Origin: Lewinella sp. W8
GTDB lineage: Bacteria; Bacteroidota; Bacteroidia; Chitinophagales; Saprospiraceae
DNA length: 64,000 nt
Assembly (NCBI RefSeq): GCF_004375085.3
Contig: NZ_SNAQ03000010.1
Location: forward strand, 124,001-188,000
Direction: 5' to 3'
Of the stretch, positions 42,851 to 51,002 are shown piece after piece (the first letter of the stretch is position 1; each line of letters begins with the position of its first letter). The notes beneath the pieces were generated by a model. The model made no database searches and was not told where the DNA came from. It saw nothing but the letters and a program-made list of their open reading frames with translations. The translations under genes and the position numbers were made by a program.

Positions 42851-44173
42851 ATGAACCTACCCCTTTATCTGGCCCGCGGAGTTGCCCGGGGCGGCACCCA
42901 GTCCATCTCCCGTACGATCATCGGCATCGCCGTAGCGGCGGTTACTATTTCCATGGCTACGATGGTCCTGGCCAGCGCCCTGGTGAATGGGTTCAAATCA
43001 GAAATCTCCACCAAGATTTTTGGCTTCTGGGGCCACATCCACATTACGGCGGATGCGGCGAGCTACGGCATCCTGGATACCTACAATTTTCCCATTTCTA
43101 AGGACCAGGATTTTTACCCCAGCCTGGATACGACGGGCCGGGTGACACTGGAGGGTTTTGGCTCCAGCCTGGGGCTGGATGCCGCCGAGCCCCAAACCAG
43201 TAAGGCGGGGATCAAACACATCCAGCAGTTCATCGTCATGCCGGGAGTCGTGTCCGTTTACCAACCCGGTGAACGCCTGCCCACCCAGGAAGCCCTGATT
43301 CTCAAGGGCATCGCCGAAGACTACGACTGGGACAGCTTCGGCCGCTACCTGGTGGACGGAGAGATTCTGCGCGTGGACCCCGACTCCACCAGCCGGGGGA
43401 TCGTCATCAGCAGCATCACCGCCGACCGCCTACAGCTGGCCCTCGGTGACCGCATGGACTTCGCCTGGCTGAACCAGCGGGGTGAAAGCCGGGTACGGGC
43501 ATTTCAGGTGACGGGAATCTATAAAACGGGACTGGAAGAATATGACCGGCAGTTTGCCCTCGTGGACATCAAACAACCCCGGGCACTGCTGGGCTGGCGT
43601 GACGATCAGATCGGTGGGTTCGAGGTAGTACTGGATGATATTGCGGACCTGGAACTCTTTTCCGAGTACATCCACTACGAGGTGTTGCCCCAGGACCTGT
43701 ACGGTGAGAGCCTACGGAAAAAGGTCAGTGAGTTGTTCAACTGGCTCGATATCCAGGACTACAACTTTGCGATCATCCTCGCCCTGATGGTCATCGTGGC
43801 CATCATCAACATGATGACGGCGCTCCTCATCCTCATCCTCGAGCGCACCAACATGATTGGTACCCTGAAGGCGCTGGGGCAGAGCAACTGGAGCATCCGT
43901 CGAATCTTTCTGTATTACGCGGCCTTCATCATTGGCTTCGGCCTGCTGCTGGGCAACGGCATCGGCCTGTTGCTGTGTTGGGTACAGGACACCTTTGGCG
44001 TCGTCCGCCTCGACGAAGCCTCCTATTATTTATCCGTCGCGCCGATTGCCATCAACTGGTGGACGGTACTGGCCATCAACCTCGGCACCTTCCTCATCAC
44101 CCTCCTCTTTCTCGTCATTCCGAGCTATCTGGTGACCCGCATCGAGCCGGTCCGGGCCATCAGGTTCAAATAA
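42851..44173 (+). CDS. FtsX-type/LolE-like ABC transporter permease
   Basis: A 440-residue protein with the MacB/FtsX/LolE layout. The first transmembrane segment (ISRTIIGIAVAAVTISMATM, about 20-40) is followed by a large periplasmic domain (about 50-300) and three C-terminal transmembrane segments: FAIILALMVIVAIINMMTAL, IFLYYAAFIIGFGLLLGNGI and WTVLAINLGTFLITLLFLVI. The conserved LERTNMIGTLKALGQSNWSI loop is the ATPase-contact segment. LolE-type permeases extract lipoproteins from the inner membrane; the partner ATPase is not adjacent. The gene ends about 70 bases before the repeat array. Confidence 0.88.
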   Translation: MNLPLYLARGVARGGTQSISRTIIGIAVAAVTISMATMVLASALVNGFKSEISTKIFGFWGHIHITADAASYGILDTYNFPISKDQDFYPSLDTTGRVTLEGFGSSLGLDAAEPQTSKAGIKHIQQFIVMPGVVSVYQPGERLPTQEALILKGIAEDYDWDSFGRYLVDGEILRVDPDSTSRGIVISSITADRLQLALGDRMDFAWLNQRGESRVRAFQVTGIYKTGLEEYDRQFALVDIKQPRALLGWRDDQIGGFEVVLDDIADLELFSEYIHYEVLPQDLYGESLRKKVSELFNWLDIQDYNFAIILALMVIVAIINMMTALLILILERTNMIGTLKALGQSNWSIRRIFLYYAAFIIGFGLLLGNGIGLLLCWVQDTFGVVRLDEASYYLSVAPIAINWWTVLAINLGTFLITLLFLVIPSYLVTRIEPVRAIRFK

Positions 44174-44241
44174 TTCCGGATCAGCCTTTGGGCCCGGCGG
44201 GCAGGTGCACGGCTTTTTTGAGAAGAGCAAAGTATTCTGGT

Positions 44242-44540
44242 GTCGCCTTTTGCCGAAAGGCGACCGGGAAATGTATGAGGCGAGATGCGGTTATTGCGCC
44301 TGGCCCGAAGACTCTGGGTGCTGGGGATATTTGAATCTTTAGTTGTGTGCGGGTATGGTTTCCTTTCGGCGAAAGGAAACACCAGCTGGTGTCGCCTTTT
44401 CCCAAAAGGCGACCGGGTGATGTTCCTTCTGTTGGCAGATTTTGGCTAAGTGTACCTGGGCCTGAATTTCGAGGTCTTTGAATTTCTCCTGATGCGGATG
44501 TGGTTTCCTTCCGGGGAAAGAAAACACCAGTTGGTGTCGC
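44242..44540 (+). repeat. REP-like double-hairpin array, left part (before the RAYT gene)
   Basis: Two hairpin types alternate. Type A has arms GTTTCCTTTC and GAAAGGAAAC; type B has arms GTCGCCTTTT and AAAAGGCGAC. Here: B1 44242-44264, linker L1 to 44357, A1 44358-44380 with B2 44391-44413, linker L2 to 44501, A2 44502-44524, and then half a B hairpin that stops at about 44540 where AT-rich DNA carrying the transposase gene begins. A and B are joined by CACCAGCTGGTG-like palindromic bases. The array begins about 70 bases after the FtsX-like stop codon. Confidence 0.85.
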
Positions 44541-44656
44541 TTAAAATTTAATAATTTAGGTTCAGAGCTAGGTATTTGTTTACGGGCATTTCTTTAGGCC
44601 GTTGGAAATCAATAATTTGTGAGGCTTACTTTTTATTCACCTATCGGACCCTAATT

Positions 44657-45286
44657 ATGAGACAGTTTAAAAACCATGACATCACCCGTGATCCAGTACA
44701 CGTGATTTATCGATTGGAGAATAGCATTCCACGACAAAATTTGATTAGGCTTAGGGAAGCATACCAACAAAACTTACTTCAATTGGAAATAGGTGATAAT
44801 TCTTTTCAAGACCAATATTCTCAACCTCCAATGGACAAGGAGTCTAGGTTGCAAGAAGAATTTCAATTAAGGTACGATCAGGAATTGCACACCATTAATC
44901 AAGGGCCGCATTTATTAGCGAATTTAGAGATCAAAAGAATCATTATTGACGATTGGATTCATTTTCAATCAAAGGGGGTTTTGGAAATTTATGCTATCTC
45001 CGTAATGTCTAATCACGTCCATGTTCTCTTAGCTAGTTGTAATCCTTGGGAAAGAATCGATTTCAAAAAATTTATGGCGTCTAGAAAGAGGTTTACGGCA
45101 AGGAAAATAAACCAGGTTCTTAAGCGGAGGGGGAAACTTTGGGCAAGGACCTCTTTTGACCGTACTTGTAGAAAAAATCAATTTGGGACAGTGTTTAACT
45201 ATGTTATCAATAACCCCTTGAAGGCTGGACTTACTAATGACCCTATCTCTTGGAAAGGAAATTATATAAATCCGAATTTCTTATAG
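44657..45286 (+). CDS. REP-associated tyrosine transposase (RAYT, IS200/Y1-like HUH family)
   Basis: A 209-residue protein from ATG 44657; a TTG at 44576 would add 27 unlikely residues. The HUH motif is H120-V-H122 in SVMSNHVHVLL. The catalytic tyrosine is Y182 in FNYVINNPLKAGL, aligning with the Tyr of E. coli TnpA-REP (DYIYINPVKHG) by recall. The first ~100 residues include a charged insertion longer than in compact RAYTs. HUH enzymes nick and rejoin single-stranded DNA at hairpins. The gene is clearly more AT-rich than its surroundings, suggesting transfer. It lies inside the hairpin array, between A2 and A3. All catalytic residues are intact. Confidence 0.88.
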   Translation: MRQFKNHDITRDPVHVIYRLENSIPRQNLIRLREAYQQNLLQLEIGDNSFQDQYSQPPMDKESRLQEEFQLRYDQELHTINQGPHLLANLEIKRIIIDDWIHFQSKGVLEIYAISVMSNHVHVLLASCNPWERIDFKKFMASRKRFTARKINQVLKRRGKLWARTSFDRTCRKNQFGTVFNYVINNPLKAGLTNDPISWKGNYINPNFL

Positions 45287-45312
45287 GTTTTCCCATGCTC
45301 AGTGCGGGCGTG

Positions 45313-47065
45313 GTTTCCTTTCGGGGAAAGGAAACACCAGGGTGGAGTCGCCTTTCGCCGAAAGGCGACCAGGTGATGTATTCTTTTGAGGGAGATTTTG
45401 GCTAGGTGTGCCTGGGCCTGAATTTCGAGGTCTTTGAATTACTCCTGATGCGGGTGTGGTTTCCTTTCGGGGGAAAGGAAACACCAGGGTGGTGTCGTCT
45501 TTTCCCAAAAGGCGACCGGGAAAAGTATGAGGCGAGATGCGGTTATTGCGCCTGGCCCAAAGACTCTGGGTGCTGGGGATATTTGAATCTTTAGTTGTGT
45601 GCTGGCGTGGTTTCCTTTCGGGCTTGCCCGACTGGCGAGACGGGGAAAGGAAACACCAGGGTGGTGTCGCCTTTCGCCCAAAGGCGACCGGGTGATGTAT
45701 TCTTTTGAGGGAGATTTTGGCTAGGTGTGCCTGGGCCTGAATTTCGAGGTCTTTGAATTACTCCTGATGCGGGTGTGGTTTCCTTTCGGGGGAAAGGAAA
45801 CACCAGGGTGGTGTCGTCTTTTCCCCAAAGGCGACCGGGAAAAGTATGAGGCTAGATGCGGTTATTGCGCCCGGCCCGAAGACTCTGGATGCTGGGAATA
45901 TTTGAATCTTTAGTTGTGTGCTGGCGTGGTTTCCTTTTGGCGAAAGGAAACACCAGGGTGGTGTCGCCTTTCGCCCAAAGGCGTCCGGGAAATATATGAG
46001 GCTAGATGCGGTTATTGCGCCCGGCCCGAAGACTCTGGATGCTGGGAATATTTGAATCTTTAGTTGTGTGCTGGCGTGGTTTCCTTTTGGCGAAAGAAAA
46101 CACCAGTTGGTGTCGTCTTTTCCCAAAAGGCGACCGGGGAATGTATGAGGCTAGATGCGGTTATTGCGCCTGGCCCGAAGACTCTGGGTGCTGGGGATAT
46201 TTGAATCTTTAGTTGTGTGCTGGCGTGGTTTCCTTTCGGGGAAAGGAAACACCAGGGTGGTGTCGCCTTTTCCCAAAAGGCGACCAGGAAATGTATGAGG
46301 CTAGATGCGGTTATTGCGCCCGGCCCGAAGACTCTGGATGCTGGGATGTTTGAATCTTTAGTTGTGTGCGGGTGTGGTTTCCTTTCGGGGAAGAAAACAC
46401 CAGTTGGTGTCGCCTTTTCCCAAAAGGCGACCGGGAAATGTATGAGGCGAGATGCGGTTATTGCGCCTGGCCCGAAGACTCTGGGTGCTGGGGATACTTG
46501 AATCTTTAGTTGTGTGCGGGCGTGGTTTCCTTTCGGGGAAAGGAAACACCAGGGTGGTGTCGCCTTTTCCCAAAAGGCGACCGGGTGATGTATTCTTTTG
46601 AGGGAGATTTTGGCTAGGTGTGCCTAGGCCTGAATTTCGAGGTCTTTGAATTACTCCTGATGCGGGTGTGGTTTCCTTTCGGGGGAAAGGAAACACCAGG
46701 GTGGTGTCGTCTTTTCCCAAAAGGCGACCGGGAAAAGTATGAGGCGAGATGCGGTTATTGCGCCTGGCCCGAAGACTCTGGGTGCTGGGGATATTTGAAT
46801 CTTTAATTGTGTGCGGGCATGGTTTCCTTTCGGCGAAAGGAAACACCAGGGTGGAGTCGCCTTTTCCCAAAAGGCGACCGGGTGATGTATTCTTTTGAGG
46901 GAGATTTTGGCTAGGTGTGCCTGGGCCTGAATTTCGAGGTCTTTGAATTACTCCTGATGCGGGCGTGGTTTCCTTTCGGCGAAAGGAAACACCAGCTGGT
47001 GTCGCCTTTTGCCAAAAGGCGACCGGGAAATGTATGAGGCGAGACGCTGAAAGAAAACACCAGTT
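45313..47065 (+). repeat. REP-like double-hairpin array, right part (12 A-B units)
   Basis: A starts: 45313, 45459, 45609, 45778, 45929, 46079, 46228, 46377, 46525, 46671, 46822 and 46968; each is followed 10-12 bases later by a B hairpin (last B 47001-47023). The period is 146 bases when the next linker is type L2 and 148-151 when it is L1. Linker order after B3 to B14: L2, L1, L2, L1, L1, L1, L1, L1, L2, L1, L2, partial L1. L1 and L2 share their beginnings (GGG-ATGTAT), CCTGG-CC-GAA, TTTGAAT and the GCGGG-GTGG end, so they are diverged relatives. The A5 loop (45609-45653) carries 22 extra bases. A partial A arm remains at 47049-47065, directly against the desaturase stop codon. Confidence 0.9.
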
Positions 47066-47068
47066 CCG

Positions 47069-47833
47069 TTACCGCTTCTCCGTAACCCGCTCAAACCGAT
47101 CTTTATACTTTTTGCTTTCGGTGCCCATCCACTCGTCCCAGTAGGTGAAGTAGAGCCCGAAGTTGGTGCGGGCCTGTTTATGGTGCAGGTCGTGGTGGGT
47201 CGCTCCGATCAGACGGCGGAGCAGCGGGATTTTGCTCCAGGAGGCCGGGAAGACTTCGACGCCGGCGTGATTGATGGTGGCCGACAGGGTCATCAGAGCC
47301 AGGAGAAATAGAAAAATGAACGTCTGGATCGGTAGCACCAGAATAATGAGGGGGATGTAGATGGCCTGAATGATGGCTTCCAGGGGGTGAAAACTAAAGG
47401 CCGTGAAGGCGGTCGTTTCAATGCTTTCGTGGTGCCAGGCGTGCACTCGCTCGTAGATGCCGGGCAGGTGCATCCACCGGTGTGTCCAGTAGTAGTAGGT
47501 TTCCTGTAGGGCAAGAAAGAGCAGGGGGGAAAGCGGGAGCCAAATCCAGTGATGTTCCCCGGGATCGAGGTAAAGGCGGGTGTGGCCACGCTGCCACAAC
47601 CAGAGCGTGGCGATACCCGCCACGGCAAAAACCACCGAAACTCCGGCGGCGCGAATAATCTCTTTCCGCATGATCGTCTGCCCGGCGGGACGGTCGTGAA
47701 AAATGCGTTGTTGCAGTCGGTCTTTCCAGTGCCGCCGGAACAGGTAATGATAAGCGCCGCTGAAGAGCAGGTAGCGAACAAAAATGATCGCGAACAGCAA
47801 ACAACTCCAGAGAATGAAATCAGCGGTGGTCAT
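47069..47833 (-). CDS. Sterol desaturase / fatty acid hydroxylase family protein
   Basis: A 254-residue membrane di-iron enzyme with about four hydrophobic segments. The histidine clusters are HRWMH (about 117-121), HAWHH (about 130-134) and HHDLHH (about 214-219), which bind the iron pair. WLWQRGHTRLYLDPGEHHWI and SATINHAGVEVFPASW add family signature. Such enzymes hydroxylate or desaturate sterols, carotenoids or fatty acids; the substrate is not deducible. The likely promoter at 48005-48012 would give a leader of ~165 bases with a 125-bp inverted repeat. The 3' end abuts the REP-like array. Confidence 0.9.
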   Translation of the reverse strand: MTTADFILWSCLLFAIIFVRYLLFSGAYHYLFRRHWKDRLQQRIFHDRPAGQTIMRKEIIRAAGVSVVFAVAGIATLWLWQRGHTRLYLDPGEHHWIWLPLSPLLFLALQETYYYWTHRWMHLPGIYERVHAWHHESIETTAFTAFSFHPLEAIIQAIYIPLIILVLPIQTFIFLFLLALMTLSATINHAGVEVFPASWSKIPLLRRLIGATHHDLHHKQARTNFGLYFTYWDEWMGTESKKYKDRFERVTEKR

Positions 47834-47857
47834 GATATCAACGAAGGGGAGGAATTC

Positions 47858-47982
47858 CTACACTGCTAGACAAAGGATTGTTTCGGTTCCTCTCCAGCGT
47901 AGCGAAATGGAGAGCCCGCCCGGCCTGACTGCCAGTCGGACGGGGTTAGGAGAGGGAGAAACACATTTGTCTAGCAGTGTAG
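47858..47982. mobile_element. MITE-like 125-bp element with 17-bp terminal inverted repeats
   Basis: The ends CTACACTGCTAGACAAA (47858-47874) and TTTGTCTAGCAGTGTAG (47966-47982) are perfect inverted repeats. Inside, GTTTC and CCTCTCC face GGAGAGGG and GAAAC, and a small hairpin (CTCTCCA with TGGAGAG) lies in the left half. No coding frame. The central part (GCCCGGCCTGACTGCCAGTC) resembles the 22 extra bases in hairpin A5 of the nearby array. It lies between the desaturase start and its likely promoter. Confidence 0.65.
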
Positions 47983-48004
47983 AGAAATTCACAGTTTTGG
48001 TGGG

Positions 48005-48012
48005 CAAAGATA
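48005..48012 (-). promoter_or_regulatory. -7 box of the desaturase transcript
   Basis: The minus strand reads TATCTTTG, a perfect match, 172 bases upstream of the desaturase ATG. A second weaker box (TATCTTTA) lies at 48023-48030. Confidence 0.45.
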
Positions 48013-48050
48013 CTTCCGGTCGATAAAGATATTTTGCTAAAGCGGCATAG

Positions 48051-49316
48051 TTATGGGTAGAGGAGATAGGCTTGTCTCTGCTTCCGATAGGCTTCCAGTC
48101 CCGGCTGCCAGCTCTCCCGGATTTCTTCCGGCCGCAGGCCGGCCTGAATGGATTCCCGCAGCGAGGAGGAACCCGCCAGGAGGTCGAAAAAATCCGGACG
48201 AGAAAAGAGCTCAATGTTCTTGGCCTTCAGGGCCAGATGCGCTTTGAACAGCGGGGCGAGATCGATTTGCCCCCGTTGCCGCATGAGTTGGAGGTCAATT
48301 TTTTCCCCGTCTTCGCCCCGGCAACGCTGGCCCTCCAGTTTGGGGTATTGGCTGCCCGGACCGGGGGTGGGGGTGAAGTAGATGTCGCCAAAGGGAAACT
48401 CCGGGTGGCCGTACACCTGAAATTGTCGGTCGGTACCACGGCCCACCGAAACGACGGTGCCTTCAAAAAAGCAAAGGCTGGGGTAGAGGTATATGGCCCG
48501 TTGGTTGGGTAAGTTTGGCGAAGGTGGAATGGGGAGAACGTATTCGGCGTCGTGCCGATAGTTTGGCATGTCGATCACGGTGAGGTCCGCCGTGAGGTCG
48601 TCGGGCAGCCAGCCCTCGCCGTTCACCATGCGGGCGAATTCACCAACGGTCAGGCCATGCACCACGGGAATGGAAACAATGCCGACGAAGCTCTGGAACT
48701 CCGGTTCCAGCATCGGCCCGTCCACGTAGTGCCCGTTGGGGTTGGGGCGATCCAGAACCATGACCCGGGTTCCGTACCGGGCGGCGGATTCCATGAGATA
48801 GTAAAGGGTACTGATGTAGGTATAAAAGCGGGCCCCCACGTCCTGAATGTCGAAGATGACCACGTCCACGTCGGCCAGATCCGCCCGGCTCGGCTTTTTG
48901 TTTTTGCCGTAGAGTGATTTGATCGGCAGGCCGGTCTTGAGGTCGCGGCCATCGGCCACGAGGGCACCGGCGTCGGCGTCCCCCCGGAAGCCGTGCTCGG
49001 GGGCGAAAATCTTGACCAGGTTGAGTCCGCGGGCCTGGAGAGTATCCACGAGATGGGTACCGTTTTCCAGCGTGGAGGTTTGGTTGACGAGCAGGGCGAT
49101 GCGTTGTCCGGCCAACTGGGGGCTCCACCGGTCCAGGTCATTGGCCGCGGGGTGGAAGGGTTTACTGGTTACTGGTTGCTGGTTGCTGGTTGGCTGGTTG
49201 CTGGTCGGCTCCTCAACCGATGACACGGCATCCTGCGCGCCGTCGCCCGCACCGCTATTGACACAATTTGCGGTAAACGCGACGAGAAAACAAAAAAATA
49301 TAGTTACCTTGGCCAT
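48051..49316 (-). CDS. NamZ-like exo-beta-N-acetylmuramidase (DUF1343)
   Basis: A 421-residue protein. Start at 49316 (MAKVTIFFCFLVAFTANC) gives a short lipoprotein-like signal; an upstream frame extension is disregarded. The DUF1343 domain spans about 65-415: GQRIALLVNQTSTLENGTHL, VKIFAPEHGFRGDADAGALV, DVVIFDIQDVGARFYTYIST, MVLDRPNPNGHYVDGPMLEP and ICFFEGT-like LYPSLCFFEGTVVSVGRGTD. NamZ cleaves terminal N-acetylmuramic acid from peptidoglycan fragments. Residues about 21-55 are a low-complexity linker rich in S, N, Q, P and T, encoded by a CTGGTTG microsatellite and a copy of the dispersed GC-rich motif. Divergent from the exonuclease/GIY-YIG gene. Confidence 0.9.
   Translation of the reverse strand: MAKVTIFFCFLVAFTANCVNSGAGDGAQDAVSSVEEPTSNQPTSNQQPVTSKPFHPAANDLDRWSPQLAGQRIALLVNQTSTLENGTHLVDTLQARGLNLVKIFAPEHGFRGDADAGALVADGRDLKTGLPIKSLYGKNKKPSRADLADVDVVIFDIQDVGARFYTYISTLYYLMESAARYGTRVMVLDRPNPNGHYVDGPMLEPEFQSFVGIVSIPVVHGLTVGEFARMVNGEGWLPDDLTADLTVIDMPNYRHDAEYVLPIPPSPNLPNQRAIYLYPSLCFFEGTVVSVGRGTDRQFQVYGHPEFPFGDIYFTPTPGPGSQYPKLEGQRCRGEDGEKIDLQLMRQRGQIDLAPLFKAHLALKAKNIELFSRPDFFDLLAGSSSLRESIQAGLRPEEIRESWQPGLEAYRKQRQAYLLYP
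49160..49206 (+). repeat. CTGGTTG/CTGGTTA microsatellite inside the NamZ-like gene
   Basis: Five to six imperfect copies of a 7-base unit (TGGTTGC, TGGTTAC) encode the TSNQPTSNQQPVTSK linker on the minus strand. Copy-number change would shift the frame unless the change is a multiple of three units. Confidence 0.6.
49228..49248 (+). repeat. Dispersed GC-rich motif inside the NamZ-like gene
   Basis: Matches the consensus with one inserted base (GCATCCTGCGCGCCGTCGCC). It encodes part of the N-terminal linker (GAGDGAQDA) just after the signal sequence, so it has been absorbed into a coding region. Confidence 0.5.
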
Positions 49317-49356
49317 TCGGACACTTTGACGGTCCGCCTCACTCGGAAACGCAACC

Positions 49357-50772
49357 ATGAAGAAAAAGGATTACGCGATCATCGACGTCGAAACGACCGG
49401 TGGGCGGGCCAACCGCCACCGGATCACCGAAATCGGGATCGTTCTCTTTAATGGCGAGCAAATTACCGAAACTTACGAAACCCTGGTAAATCCGGAAATG
49501 CGCATTCCGGCCGGCATCACCGAATTGACGGGCATTACGATGGACATGGTCAAGGATGCCCCAAAATTCCACGAAGTGGCCCGCCGGATCGTGGAGATGA
49601 CCCAGGACCGTATTTTCGTGGCCCACAACAGCCGGTTCGATTATGACTTCATCCGGGAGGAATTCCGGCGGTTGGGCTACACCTTCAGCCGTAAGCAGCT
49701 GTGTACCGTCCGTTTGACGCGCAAGACCTTTCCGGGGCTGCGGTCCTACAGTCTGGGGAACCTGACCAGGCACTTCGGAATCGAGCTGAACAATCACCAC
49801 CGCGCCCTGGCGGACGCCCGGGCCACCACCGAACTGCTTAAACTGTGCCTGGCCACCCCGGACTCGGATCAGGAGGTGAAACAACTGGTCAATCGCGGCA
49901 TCGCTTCCACCAAGCTGCCGCAGAACATGAGCCTGCAGCAGATCGAGGATATTCCCGAAGACTGCGGCGTCTACTATTTCCACGACGACACCGGCCGGGT
50001 GATCTACGTGGGCAAGAGCAAAAATATCCGTTCGCGGGTGGCGCAGCACTTCAATGACCGCACCACCAAGGGGAAGTCCATTGCCCGCCAGGTGGCGGAC
50101 ATCACCTACGAAGTCACGGGCTCGGAGTTGGTGGCCCTGCTGCTGGAGAGTGAAGAGATCAAACGCCTGCAGCCCAGCATCAATCGGGCCCAGCGGGCCA
50201 CGCGCTTCCGCTACGCCATCATTTCCTACCTGGACAAAAATGGCTACCTACGCTTCGAGGTGGAACGCAATACCGCCCAGTTGCGTAAGGAAAAGGATAT
50301 CGTGAGTGAGTACCCCTCCCTCAGCCGGGCCAAGGGCCGGCTGAACTTCGTCCGTAAGCACCTGGAGTTGTGCGGGGAGCTGACCCAGACGGCGCCGAGC
50401 AGCTCCGCCTGTTTTTACTATCACCTGAAGCAGTGTCGGGGAGCCTGCGCCGGCGCGGAGGCGCCGGAAGACTACAACGCCCGGGCCGAAGAAGCCCGGC
50501 TGCACCTGCGCAACGTATTCGATTACGATTTTCTCCTCTTCGACCGCGGTCGCACCCACAATGAGGAAGCGGCGGTGCTGGTCCGCAACGGCCGCTACCA
50601 GGGTTTTGGCTTCGTCTCCTGCGAGGAAGCCCACGACGTCGAGAGCGTCCTGCGCTGCATCAAAACCTTCCAGACCCACCCGGACACCAGCCGCATCATC
50701 CAGCGCTTCGTCAGCGAACGGGGCGGACGCATGGTGGATCTGGAAACGGGCAAACGGGTGAGTTTGGTGTGA
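49357..50772 (+). CDS. DEDD 3'-5' exonuclease fused to a GIY-YIG/UvrC-like nuclease
   Basis: A 471-residue fusion. The N-terminal DnaQ-like exonuclease (about 5-170) has IIDVETTG (motif I), VAHNSRFDYDFIREEF (motif II) and HHRALADARATTELLK (motif III). The second part (about 200-290) is a GIY-YIG domain: GVYYFHDDTGRVIYVGKSKN then IRSRVAQHF. The C-terminal region (about 300-460) resembles the UvrC/Cho cysteine-containing part, with CFYYHLKQCRGAC. Similar exonuclease-UvrC-N fusions are annotated in Bacteroidota as DNA polymerase III epsilon-like proteins; a repair role is likely, but the exact one is unknown. Start ATG 49357, divergent from namZ 40 bases away. Confidence 0.9.
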   Translation: MKKKDYAIIDVETTGGRANRHRITEIGIVLFNGEQITETYETLVNPEMRIPAGITELTGITMDMVKDAPKFHEVARRIVEMTQDRIFVAHNSRFDYDFIREEFRRLGYTFSRKQLCTVRLTRKTFPGLRSYSLGNLTRHFGIELNNHHRALADARATTELLKLCLATPDSDQEVKQLVNRGIASTKLPQNMSLQQIEDIPEDCGVYYFHDDTGRVIYVGKSKNIRSRVAQHFNDRTTKGKSIARQVADITYEVTGSELVALLLESEEIKRLQPSINRAQRATRFRYAIISYLDKNGYLRFEVERNTAQLRKEKDIVSEYPSLSRAKGRLNFVRKHLELCGELTQTAPSSSACFYYHLKQCRGACAGAEAPEDYNARAEEARLHLRNVFDYDFLLFDRGRTHNEEAAVLVRNGRYQGFGFVSCEEAHDVESVLRCIKTFQTHPDTSRIIQRFVSERGGRMVDLETGKRVSLV

Positions 50773-50944
50773 TCTCCCCACTTTAACGATTTCTGGCAGC
50801 CGACCCTGTCCAGGGTTTCATCATGCTGAGATTTAACTACCTGGCTTGGCGGAGCCGCCCCGTAAGCTACCTTTCATCCAGTTAATATTACCGTTTCTCA
50901 CATAGGTTGGCCACGGATTATTCCGGCCTTTACGTTGACCGGGG

Positions 50945-50952
50945 TATCTTTG
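50945..50952 (+). promoter_or_regulatory. -7 box of the giant adhesin gene
   Basis: TATCTTTG, a perfect match, 50 bases before the ATG at 51003. No TTTG at the -33 position. Confidence 0.45.
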
Positions 50953-51002
50953 GCGGGCAACACGCTGTTTCGCCCTTCTTTTTTATGTGAGATTGCTCCC
51001 TT

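Noticed and set aside
45406-46870. Recurring ~62-residue open frames (MCLGLNFEVFELLL... and antisense versions) in the array
   Set aside because: They recur only because the DNA repeats; they run through hairpins and linkers, use non-ATG starts, and the longest versions differ at unit boundaries.
44242-47065. CRISPR array appearance (regular repeats and spacer-like intervals)
   Set aside because: The intervals are not unique: they belong to just two conserved linker types. The repeats are paired hairpins, and no cas genes are near.
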